Both the position numbers and the translations under genes were made by a program. A stretch of 13,229 nt of DNA, taken from CAJYAN01 sp046484825 (lineage in GTDB: Bacteria > Pseudomonadota > Gammaproteobacteria > UBA6429 > Thiohalophilaceae). The notes under the pieces were generated by a model. The model made no database searches, had not been told where the DNA came from, and saw only the letters and a program-made list of their open reading frames with translations. How positions within the stretch are numbered: position 1 is the stretch's first letter; the number at the start of each line of letters is the position of its first letter. Below are positions 7,024 to 13,229 of this stretch, piece after piece. The DNA lies in contig JAWOIE010000025.1 in assembly GCA_046484825.1 (NCBI GenBank), positions 1 to 13,229 of the forward strand, given 5' to 3'.

Positions 7024-8035
7024 AGTCGTCTCCCGAACCGCCTAGTGAGATCTCGCCGGAATCGGCCATGCGTCGCGCCACAGAGAGAATTTCCTTTTGC
7101 GCCGCCTCCACTTCGCTGACACGCACGGGCCCCTTGGACTCGAGGTCGTCACGCAACATTTCACCGGCACGTTTGGACATGTTTTTCAGAATCTTTTCCT
7201 TCACGGCGGCATCGGCGCCCTTGAGGGCCACAATGAGATTGTCCGAAGAGATCTCACGCAACAGGGCTTGGATGCCACGGTCTTCCATATCGACCAGGTT
7301 GTCAAAGACAAACATCAGGTCCTGAATGCCCTGACCCATTTCCTCATCGGATTCCTTGACCTTGTCCAGGATCTCCGACTCGACCGAGGTCTCGACAAAG
7401 TTGAGGATATTCGCGGCCGTCTTCAGGCCCCCGACCAGCGATGTCTTGAGGGAATTGGCGCTACCCGAAAACTGTTTTTCCAGCATGTCATCGAGTTCGG
7501 TAATGGCATTGGGTTGAATACCGTCCAGCGCAGCGATACGCATCATAATATCGACACGCATATTCTCCGGTAAGGCGATGAGGATTTCCGCGGCATGGTC
7601 CGGGTCCAGATAGGACAGGACAATCGCGATAATCTGCGGGTGTTCCAGACGGATGATTTCCGCCACGGCGCGGGCGTCCATCCACTTGAGTGCCTCAAGC
7701 CCCTTGGAATTGCGGCCAAACAGGATGCGGTCAATAATGTTATTGGCCTTGTCCTCACCCAGGGCGCCGACCAGGACATTGCGTAAGTAGTCCTCGCTGC
7801 CAATCCCCAGGGACGTCTGCTCGTCCACCACATTACAGAATTCATCCAGGACCTGATTGACCGTTTCCTTGTTCAACGATTTCATGCCCGCCATGGCCTC
7901 GCCCACGGCCTGGACTTCCTTGGGATTCATGTGCTTGAGTATTTGCGCGGCATCCGCCTCGCCAATGGTCAGCAGCAATACCGCCGCACGCTCAACCCCA
8001 CTGAGTTCTTTATTTGCTTTTTTATTATCGGCCAC
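7016..8035 (-). CDS. fliG: Flagellar motor switch protein FliG
   Basis: FliG is the rotor protein that contacts the MS-ring (FliF), FliM and the stator MotA, generating torque. At 339 residues it is full length. The N-terminal FliF-binding domain runs to about 100. The middle domain has the EHPQ motif (131-134), and the C-terminal torque domain covers about 235-339. By alignment with E. coli FliG, the charged torque-helix residues are conserved: Lys272 in ALKG, Arg289, Asp296-Asp297 in LRDD, and Arg305 in GPVR. The start codon is GTG (8035-8033), with AGGA nearby and 15 bases after the fliF stop. The 3' end overlaps fliH by 8 bases. The protein looks functional. Confidence 0.98.
   Translation of the reverse strand: MADNKKANKELSGVERAAVLLLTIGEADAAQILKHMNPKEVQAVGEAMAGMKSLNKETVNQVLDEFCNVVDEQTSLGIGSEDYLRNVLVGALGEDKANNIIDRILFGRNSKGLEALKWMDARAVAEIIRLEHPQIIAIVLSYLDPDHAAEILIALPENMRVDIMMRIAALDGIQPNAITELDDMLEKQFSGSANSLKTSLVGGLKTAANILNFVETSVESEILDKVKESDEEMGQGIQDLMFVFDNLVDMEDRGIQALLREISSDNLIVALKGADAAVKEKILKNMSKRAGEMLRDDLESKGPVRVSEVEAAQKEILSVARRMADSGEISLGGSGDDFV
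7030..7034 (-). promoter_or_regulatory. Ribosome binding site that fixes the fliH TTG start
   Basis: GGGAG on the minus strand (7034-7030), inside the last codons of fliG, stands 6 bases before the TTG at 7023. This spacing supports the rare TTG initiation codon and coupling of fliH translation to fliG. Confidence 0.75.
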
Positions 8036-8050
8036 GCCAGATTCCTGTAA

Positions 8051-9652
8051 TTAATGACCTTCGCCGGCGACCCAACCCTTGACGACCTGAGCGACCATTT
8101 TGGGTTCCTGCACCGCCATGGCCTTGGTCTTTTCCAGGTTATTCTCATAGGTCAGTTGTTGCATGCTGGGTTTTTTCTCGCCAAGCTGTTCCAGCTCATC
8201 CTCGGAGTCCGCCCCCGCCTTGATGACGGGCCGCGACGCCAGGCTACGCATAATCCTGTAGGTGAATAACATTAGCAGGAAGCCAAACAGTCCGCCAAGC
8301 ACCTTCAGGGCTATGTCGTGTACCCACTTTTGCTTCCAGAGGGGTTCTACCGGCAGCGGCTCGACCACCGCGGGCGGGGTAAAGGCGGTGTTAATTACAT
8401 TGACGGAATCACCCCGCAGTGGATTGTAGCCCACGGCCTCCTGCACCAGGTTGGTAATTCGCGTCAGCTCTTCCGGCGTATACGGCACGCGCTGGGCATT
8501 GCCCTCGTCATCTCTGACGAGCTTGTCGTCCACGACCACCGCGACAGAGAGGCGACGCAATTGGGTTGGGCTGCGACGCGTATGACTGATGGTGCGATCC
8601 AGCTCAAAGTTCTTGGTCGAGCGTAGCGACGTCTTGCTCGAGCCCTGCTGCTGCGCCGCTGGCGCCGTCGCCGCCTGTTCCGGCGCATTACCGGCACCGG
8701 GGGGTTGATTGGTGAGGGCCCCAGGGATACCGCCGGTTTCCGCGGCGTCCATGCGTTCCTCGACACGCTGCTCACTGCGCATTGCCGGCAGATCAGGGTT
8801 GAAGCGCTCCTGCGTCAATTCGGTTTGCGAAAAATCAATATCGGCAACGACCTGGGCGCGAAAGTGTTCATTACCCAGCACCGGCGTCAAGATATGTTCG
8901 ACACGATTGACATAGGCCTCTTCGACCCGGCTGGTGTGTTCAAACTGACTCGCCGTCAGGGCCATGCCTTTGGAATTGGTATTGCCGGTCAGCAGTCGCC
9001 CCTTGTGATCGACAATGGTCACCTCATCGACTTCCATATTCGGCACACTGGAGGCGACCAGATGCAAGATTGCGGCGACCTGTTCTTCGGCCAGACGACG
9101 ACCCGAGGCAAGCTTGACCATGACCGAGGCACTGGCCTTGCGCCGATCACGTATAAAAGCAGACTCCTTGGGCAGCGCCAGATGCACGCGAGCGGTCTCA
9201 ACCGAGGCCATGGAGACAATGGTCCTGGCCAACTCCCCTTCCATGGCGTGCTGGTAACGCGCTGTCTGCAAGAAGTTGCTGGTGCCAAAACCGTCTTCCT
9301 TTTCCAGCAACTCAAATCCCGCACCCGCCTGTCGTGGTAGACCTTGTTCCGCCAGGGCCAGGCGGGCGGTATGAATCTTTGATGAGGCCACCATCAGGGC
9401 ACCGGTATTGGTGTCCACGGTGTGCTCAACACCGGCGGTGTTCAGCACCTGTATCACCTCTTTGGCATCACGCGCCGTCAGTTGCGAATACAGTACGGTG
9501 TAGGTTGGCGTCTTCATCCAGAGGGCGACCGTCACACCGAGGGCAATACTGACCGCCAGCCCGACCAGAAGTCCTAACTGGCGCGCCATCGGCAGGGTAA
9601 TCATGCCCTGCCAGGGCGCGGTAATGGTATCTGCTTTTACGAGTTCAGCCAT
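8051..9652 (-). CDS. fliF: Flagellar MS-ring protein FliF
   Basis: FliF builds the MS-ring in the inner membrane, the foundation of the basal body. The 533-residue protein has the expected plan. A short cytoplasmic N-terminus precedes membrane helix 1 at about 25-46 (LGLLVGLAVSIALGVTVALWM). A large periplasmic region with ring-building motifs follows (YTVLYSQLTARDAKEVIQVL, then EGELARTIVSMASVETARVHLALPKES and NRVEHILTPVLG). Membrane helix 2 is at about 446-465 (DIALKVLGGLFGFLLMLFTY). The C-terminal cytoplasmic tail ends VVKGWVAGEGH, the FliG-binding element. A low-complexity Ala/Gln/Pro stretch in the periplasmic part (QPPGAGNAPEQAATAPAAQQQ) resembles the variable loop of other FliF. It lies 43 bp after fliE and 15 bp before fliG. 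Confidence 0.98.
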   Translation of the reverse strand: MAELVKADTITAPWQGMITLPMARQLGLLVGLAVSIALGVTVALWMKTPTYTVLYSQLTARDAKEVIQVLNTAGVEHTVDTNTGALMVASSKIHTARLALAEQGLPRQAGAGFELLEKEDGFGTSNFLQTARYQHAMEGELARTIVSMASVETARVHLALPKESAFIRDRRKASASVMVKLASGRRLAEEQVAAILHLVASSVPNMEVDEVTIVDHKGRLLTGNTNSKGMALTASQFEHTSRVEEAYVNRVEHILTPVLGNEHFRAQVVADIDFSQTELTQERFNPDLPAMRSEQRVEERMDAAETGGIPGALTNQPPGAGNAPEQAATAPAAQQQGSSKTSLRSTKNFELDRTISHTRRSPTQLRRLSVAVVVDDKLVRDDEGNAQRVPYTPEELTRITNLVQEAVGYNPLRGDSVNVINTAFTPPAVVEPLPVEPLWKQKWVHDIALKVLGGLFGFLLMLFTYRIMRSLASRPVIKAGADSEDELEQLGEKKPSMQQLTYENNLEKTKAMAVQEPKMVAQVVKGWVAGEGH

Positions 9653-9695
9653 TGTGCATTAACCTGTTTTATATTTGTTTTATCTGCAACCAAGT

Positions 9696-10022
9696 CTAGA
9701 CTTGCATGTTCATGATTTCCTGGTACGCCTGTACCAGTTTGTTTCTGACTTCCAGCATCGCCTGGAAGGAGACACTGGATTTTTCCAACGCCACCATCAC
9801 TTCCGACATCTGCACATTGGGGTCACCCCGGGTGAAGGCCTCGGACAGCTTGGCGCTTTCCTGCTGCGTCGAATTAACACTGTTCACCGAGTTCTTGAGC
9901 AGCGTAGCAAAATCCGGACCACTCGTTTCCGTCGTCGGGTTAATCGCCCTGGCCTGAGCCTGTGCGGCCATGGCACGCATCTGTACCAACAAGGTTTCCG
10001 GATTGATTGTATTTGCACTCAT
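9696..10022 (-). CDS. fliE: Flagellar hook-basal body adaptor FliE
   Basis: FliE is an exported protein that joins the MS-ring to the proximal rod. From ATG 10022 it has 108 residues, near the family's roughly 104. The conserved C-terminal half is clear: DPNVQMSEVMVALEKSSVSF, then AMLEVRNKLVQAYQEIMNMQ. The N-terminus is Asn/Gln/Ala-rich and helical with no signal peptide, as expected for a type III substrate. The frame also opens at a GTG three codons earlier (10031), but that GTG is part of the ribosome binding site AGGTGG located 5 bases before the ATG. The gene follows fleR by 24 bases with no room for its own promoter, so it is probably transcribed from the fleSR promoter or from one hidden in fleR. 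Confidence 0.96.
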   Translation of the reverse strand: MSANTINPETLLVQMRAMAAQAQARAINPTTETSGPDFATLLKNSVNSVNSTQQESAKLSEAFTRGDPNVQMSEVMVALEKSSVSFQAMLEVRNKLVQAYQEIMNMQV

Positions 10023-10027
10023 GTTCG

Positions 10028-10033
10028 CCACCT
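10028..10033 (-). promoter_or_regulatory. Ribosome binding site that decides the fliE start
   Basis: AGGTGG (minus strand 10033-10028) lies 5 bases before ATG 10022. It contains the upstream in-frame GTG at 10031, so that GTG is not the start codon. Confidence 0.8.
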
Positions 10034-10046
10034 GACTCAGTGTTGT

Positions 10047-11426
10047 TTACATCGCCTCGGCATAACCGCCGGGGACCGAAATACCCGCATCGCGCATGCG
10101 CGCCAGTTTGTAACGCAGGGTGCGCTGGCTAATGCCCAGGCGCTCCGCCGTGGCCTTGCGGCTGCCACGCTCGGCCGCAATGGTGTTGAGGATAATGTCC
10201 CACTCGCGTCGCTTCAGGTCATTATTCAGACTGGCATCATCGTCGTCCTCGCCGGCCGCAGACTCCATCACCATCGCCACCGGGCGACTGCGCGACGCGG
10301 TGTCCGTTTCAAAGTGAATATCGTCCACGTCAATGGCGTCACCGGCTTGCAGAATCAGGCAACGCTGCACCACATTGTCCAGTTCACGGACATTGCCTTC
10401 CCAGGGGTGATTGGCCAGCAACTTTTTCGCCGCCGCCGACAAGGTCGGGATAGAGCGCCCACTGGCGACGGCATGCCGCTGCAACAGGTTTTCCGCCAGC
10501 GGCACAATATCATCGGGGCGATCCCGCAGGGCCGCGACATTCAGAGGAAAGACATTGAGTCGATAATACAGGTCTTCGCGAAATTGGTTTTCCGCCACCG
10601 CCTGCTTCAGATCCCGATTGGAGGTCGCCAGCACCCGGACATCAAGGGCAATGACATTGGTGCCGCCAAGGCGTTCCACCTCACGTTCCTGCAGGACACG
10701 CAGCAACTTGGCCTGCAAACCCAGATCCATTTCAGTGATCTCATCCAGTAGCAGGGTGCCACCCTGGGCCTGTTCAAACTTGCCGGGGCAGGCCTTATAG
10801 GCGCCCGTATAGGCACCCTTCTCATAGCCAAACAGGGTGGCCTCCAGCATATTCTCCGGAATGGCGGCGCAGTTAATCGCCACGAACGGGGCTGTGGCAC
10901 GCGATGACTGGGCATGGATATAACGCGCCAGCACCTCTTTGCCGGAACCGCTCTCGCCCGTGATCATCACCGTGGCATCACTGGCCGCCACGCGCTTGGC
11001 CATTTGCATCAGGGCGATCGACTTGGCATCCTCTGCCACGACTTCATTATTCGCGGCGGACGGGTCACCGACATAACGGCTGACCATATTGACCAGCACC
11101 TCGGCCTCAAAGGGCTTGACCAGATAGTCAATGGCGCCATCGCGCATGGCATCCACCGCCTGCTGAATACTGCCGTAGGCCGTCATCAACATCACCGGCA
11201 GATCGGTATGCCTGGCCTTGATGCGTTTCAGTAATTTATGCCCATCCATTTTCGGCATATGAATATCGCTGATCACGAGATCCACTCTGTGCGCCTCTAA
11301 TGCCTGTAAGGCCTCTTCACCATCACTTTGGGCAATGACTTCATAACCTGCAAGTTGCAGGGTGTCTGTCAGGGCCTCGGCCAGTTCGCTGTCATCTTCG
11401 ACAACCATAATCGTTGATGTACTCAT
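10047..11426 (-). CDS. fleR: Sigma-54-dependent flagellar response regulator FleR/FlrC
   Basis: This NtrC-type activator, phosphorylated by FleS, turns on the middle (class III) flagellar genes with sigma-54. The 459-residue protein has a receiver (Asp11-Asp12, phospho-acceptor Asp54 in LVISDIHMPKMDG, Lys104). The AAA+ domain has Walker A GESGSGKE (157-164), the sigma-54 contact loop read as GAYTGA (204-209), Walker B GTLLLDE (223-229), and LQAKLLRVLQEREVERLGG. The Fis-type helix-turn-helix is near the C-terminus (KATAERLGISQRTLRYKLARM). The Tyr in GAYTGA replaces the usual Phe. The ATG at 11426 is preceded by GAGG at 5 bases; the earlier GTG at 11432 lies within that site. The gene starts 15 bp after fleS, forming a two-component pair. 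The Vibrio/Shewanella name is flrC. Confidence 0.97.
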   Translation of the reverse strand: MSTSTIMVVEDDSELAEALTDTLQLAGYEVIAQSDGEEALQALEAHRVDLVISDIHMPKMDGHKLLKRIKARHTDLPVMLMTAYGSIQQAVDAMRDGAIDYLVKPFEAEVLVNMVSRYVGDPSAANNEVVAEDAKSIALMQMAKRVAASDATVMITGESGSGKEVLARYIHAQSSRATAPFVAINCAAIPENMLEATLFGYEKGAYTGAYKACPGKFEQAQGGTLLLDEITEMDLGLQAKLLRVLQEREVERLGGTNVIALDVRVLATSNRDLKQAVAENQFREDLYYRLNVFPLNVAALRDRPDDIVPLAENLLQRHAVASGRSIPTLSAAAKKLLANHPWEGNVRELDNVVQRCLILQAGDAIDVDDIHFETDTASRSRPVAMVMESAAGEDDDDASLNNDLKRREWDIILNTIAAERGSRKATAERLGISQRTLRYKLARMRDAGISVPGGYAEAM

Positions 11427-11431
11427 AAACA

Positions 11432-11435
11432 CCTC
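11432..11435 (-). promoter_or_regulatory. Ribosome binding site that decides the fleR start
   Basis: GAGG (11435-11432), in the context AAGAGGTG, is 5 bases upstream of ATG 11426. The in-frame GTG at 11432 overlaps it and is therefore unlikely to be used. Confidence 0.75.
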
Positions 11436-11441
11436 TTGCTG

Positions 11442-12677
11442 TTATGCGCTCATTAATTTGTTGTGGCTGGCTGGATGCGGAGCGCTCGCCGTTTCGCCCA
11501 CCGAGGCTTTAACGTCCGCCACCCGCTCCAGAATCGGCAGGTCCAGAATAAAGTTGCTGCCCTCGCCAGGCTGCGAGTGCAACGCAATATCGCCCTCATG
11601 CGCCCGCACAACCGCGGCCACCACCGCCAGTCCCAGACCGGTGCCTTCCTGCCTCGTGGTATAAAAGGGATTAAAGATCTTGCCCTGCAGGGCTTTGTCG
11701 ATGCCTGGGCCATTGTCCATAATGCGCAATTGCAAACTGCTGGCGGTTGTGCGCCGCACGTCAATACACAGACTGCCGCCTCGCCCCATGGCCTGAATCG
11801 CGTTCATGCACAGATTGATCATGGCGCTAAGCAGCATCTGTCGATTACCACAGAGACGCGCGGTGCCCAGGTGATTGTCAATAATAAAACGGGTTTTACT
11901 GCTTTGAATCTGCGCTTCGAGAAAGTGTTCCAGGTCCTGCAGCAACTCGGCAAGGGTAAATTTTTCCACACCGCTCAGACCGCCGCGGGCATAGAGCAGC
12001 ATGTCGTTGACGACCTGCTCCAGGTGTCCCAGCCGGGAACGGATTTTGGTGGCGAAGCGTTCGCGCTGTTCATCGTCCAGGTGGGGACGTTTCAGGTTGG
12101 AGGCATAGAGCAGGGCCGACGACAAAGGCGTGCGGATCTGGTGCGCCAGTGACGCCGCCATTTCGCCCATGGCCGCCAGGCGCTGGTGCTGACTCAGGCG
12201 ATCCTGCAAACGGCGCATTTCGGTCACATCGGTGAGCAGCAGGATCTGGCCAGGTTCGCTCTCCAGGGGACAGGTGGAAATACTGACACGCCGACCATCG
12301 GTGAGTGAGACCTCGTGACCATCGTCACTACGCGGGGAAAAGGCGCGGCCGATCACCTCGGACCAGGCAAGTTGCTTGAGCGGCTCGCCGAGGAGACTGG
12401 CGGCCGCCGGGTTGTAGTCCTGAATGACACCACGACTGTCGAGCACGATGACCCCGCCCGGCAGGGCGCTGAGCAGGGCACTCAGGCGGCTGGCCAGACG
12501 TTCCTTCTCGGTCAGCTCCTTGATGCGTTCGTCTTTGGCGGTACTGAGTTCGGCATTGAGTTGTTCCACCCGACCCTGCAGATCATGATAGGAGCCCACC
12601 AGTTGTTCCGACAACTGATTGAAGGTGGCGAAGGCTTCCTGTAAATGCTCGGGCGTGCTGGGTGCGGTGCTGGCCAT
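11442..12677 (-). CDS. fleS: Cytosolic PAS sensor histidine kinase FleS/FlrB
   Basis: FleS phosphorylates FleR and so gates middle flagellar gene expression. The 411-residue protein has no membrane segment. An N-terminal coiled coil covers about 15-65. A PAS domain at about 65-155 includes LSALPGGVIVLDSRGVIQDYNPAA and ends QILLLTDVTEMRRLQ. The dimerisation helix carries His179 in SLAHQIRTPLSSALLYASNL. The ATPase domain has the N box INLCMNAIQAMG, the G1 box DNGPGID (321-327), the F box NPFYTTRQEGTGLGL, and a final G2-type loop GEGSNFIL. All catalytic motifs seem intact, and the sensed signal is unknown. It begins 56 bases downstream of the predicted sigma-54 transcription start. The best ribosome-binding match (AGGGG) is rather distant from the ATG. 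The Vibrio/Shewanella name is flrB. Confidence 0.97.
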   Translation of the reverse strand: MASTAPSTPEHLQEAFATFNQLSEQLVGSYHDLQGRVEQLNAELSTAKDERIKELTEKERLASRLSALLSALPGGVIVLDSRGVIQDYNPAAASLLGEPLKQLAWSEVIGRAFSPRSDDGHEVSLTDGRRVSISTCPLESEPGQILLLTDVTEMRRLQDRLSQHQRLAAMGEMAASLAHQIRTPLSSALLYASNLKRPHLDDEQRERFATKIRSRLGHLEQVVNDMLLYARGGLSGVEKFTLAELLQDLEHFLEAQIQSSKTRFIIDNHLGTARLCGNRQMLLSAMINLCMNAIQAMGRGGSLCIDVRRTTASSLQLRIMDNGPGIDKALQGKIFNPFYTTRQEGTGLGLAVVAAVVRAHEGDIALHSQPGEGSNFILDLPILERVADVKASVGETASAPHPASHNKLMSA

Positions 12678-12740
12678 AGTGCTTCAAACCCCTGAGTTAG
12701 TTTTGCCATCGTGTTGCGATGCTGCAATGACAGTAAACTC

Positions 12741-12760
12741 AAGAGCAAAAAGCGTGCCGG
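12741..12760 (-). promoter_or_regulatory. Sigma-54 promoter of the fleSR operon
   Basis: On the minus strand CCGGCACGCTTTTTGCTCTT (12760-12741) contains the invariant GG (12758-12757) and GC (12746-12745), exactly 10 bases apart, within GGCACG-N4-TTGCT. This is nearly the textbook -24/-12 element. The transcription start is expected at about 12733, with a leader of about 55 bases before fleS. In Pseudomonas and Vibrio the equivalent promoter is activated by FleQ/FlrA, whose gene ends just upstream here. An AT-rich stretch at 12767-12802 upstream could hold activator sites, but I cannot identify a specific FleQ box. Confidence 0.9.
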
Positions 12761-12818
12761 TTTTCTAACGCCTATAAATTCAATAAGTTATAAAATCAGT
12801 TCTTGGGGTGGGTCAAGA

Positions 12819-13229
12819 TTATGACGCCTGATCCTGGCGTTGCAGGCCAAATTTCCGCATTTTCTCCACCAGGGTGGTCCGCCGCATCTGCAGGCGCTTG
12901 GCGGCGTGGGCCACCACGCCGTTGGCATCATCCAGGGCCTGCTTGATCAGGGTGTACTCGAGATTGTTCAGATGCTCTTTCAGATCCAGGCCATCTGTGG
13001 GCAAGTGGGCCACCCCTATCGGCGTGCCCTCGCCGTCGGCGCTGCCAAGCTCCTGCTCCAGGTTGGCAATGGGAAGGGCCTCGTAATGGCCGCTGCCGCG
13101 AAATTTCTCCGGCAAATCACGCACATCCACGAGCCCATAGGGATACATAATGACCAGGCGCTCGATGAGATTGGACAGCTCACGGACATTACCCGGCCAG
13201 GGGTACTGGCATAAAGCCGCGGTCGCCAT
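12819..13229 (-). CDS. fleQ: Flagellar master regulator FleQ/FlrA, C-terminal part
   Basis: FleQ is the sigma-54 activator at the top of the polar flagellar cascade, and in Pseudomonas also a c-di-GMP-responsive regulator. Only the last 136 codons or so are in the window. They cover the end of the AAA+ domain (YPWPGNVRELSNLIERL, with sensor-2 Arg in GNVREL), a linker, and the Fis-type DNA-binding helix-turn-helix (GVVAHAAKRLQMRRTTLVEKMRKFGLQR). That C-terminal sequence is highly characteristic of FleQ/FlrA. The receiver-like FleQ domain, Walker motifs and GAFTGA loop lie beyond the right edge. The ATG at the very edge is an internal Met, not the start. A 141-bp spacer with a sigma-54 promoter follows the stop. 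Confidence 0.96.
   Translation of the reverse strand: MATAALCQYPWPGNVRELSNLIERLVIMYPYGLVDVRDLPEKFRGSGHYEALPIANLEQELGSADGEGTPIGVAHLPTDGLDLKEHLNNLEYTLIKQALDDANGVVAHAAKRLQMRRTTLVEKMRKFGLQRQDQAS

Noticed and set aside
8025..8032. Exact GCCGATAA (sigma-28 -10 element) on the minus strand at the start of fliG
   Set aside because: No TAAA lies 15 bases upstream, and the bases are codons 2-4 of fliG. It is treated as coincidence.
10052..10070. GG-N10-GC on the minus strand near the fleR stop as a sigma-54 promoter for fliE
   Set aside because: Only the invariant dinucleotides match; the flanking bases do not resemble TGGCAC or TTGC. It lies within fleR codons.
9675..10751. 358-codon open frame on the plus strand
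   Set aside because: It lies antisense to fleR and fliE, which have clear family motifs. Its His/Arg/Gln-rich translation is typical of a shadow frame.
12801..12818. Short inverted repeat TCTTG...CAAGA just after the fleQ stop, possible terminator
   Set aside because: The stem is only 5 bp, is not GC-rich and has no T tract after it.
13227..13229. ATG at the extreme right edge as the fleQ start
   Set aside because: The following residues correspond to the interior of the AAA+ domain. The gene clearly continues beyond the window.

Overview
The window is a 13.2-kb flagellar and chemotaxis block. Every supported gene lies on the minus strand, so the biological order runs from the right edge to the left: fleQ/flrA (3' part only), fleS/flrB, fleR/flrC, fliE, fliF, fliG, fliH, fliI, fliJ, fliK, a STAS-domain gene, cheY, cheA and cheW (5' part only). 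A polar-type master regulator of the FleQ/FlrA family followed directly by a FleS-FleR/FlrB-FlrC pair and fliEFGHIJK is the layout of Gammaproteobacteria with polar flagella (Pseudomonas, Vibrio, Shewanella, Halomonas and many marine or sulfur-oxidising lineages). The base composition is moderately GC-rich by eye. I cannot name a genus.

Right third (about 10.0-13.2 kb): the regulators. The tail of the sigma-54 activator FleQ is followed by a 141-bp spacer with a near-consensus sigma-54 promoter. The cytosolic PAS sensor kinase FleS and the NtrC-type response regulator FleR come next. Middle (about 4.5-10.0 kb): fliE to fliJ, tightly packed or overlapping, encode the rod adaptor, MS-ring, rotor switch protein and the export ATPase complex (FliH-FliI-FliJ). 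At about 4.47 kb a second sigma-54 promoter lies just upstream of fliK, the hook-length ruler. Left third (1-3.2 kb): where many relatives continue with fliLMNOPQR, this genome has STAS-cheY-cheA-cheW. These genes are preceded by a good FliA (sigma-28) promoter in the fliK-STAS spacer.

The genes and promoters trace most of the flagellar hierarchy in one place: FleQ, then a sigma-54 promoter for fleSR, then FleS-FleR and a sigma-54 promoter at fliK, then a sigma-28 promoter for the chemotaxis module. This reading is inferred from promoter sequence and family knowledge; no expression data are available.

Both edges cut genes. At the left edge the first 107 bases form a perfect 49-bp inverted repeat with a 9-base loop inside cheW, and the left arm ends exactly at base 1. 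This looks like a fold-back assembly or library artefact, not biology. At the right edge fleQ simply runs off. No tRNA, rRNA, CRISPR, insertion sequence or integration site was seen, and no gap between genes exceeds 141 bp. I found no wholly new system. The points most worth a second look are the promoter arrangement, the fliK-chemotaxis junction, and the STAS protein that lacks the usual phosphorylatable residue.
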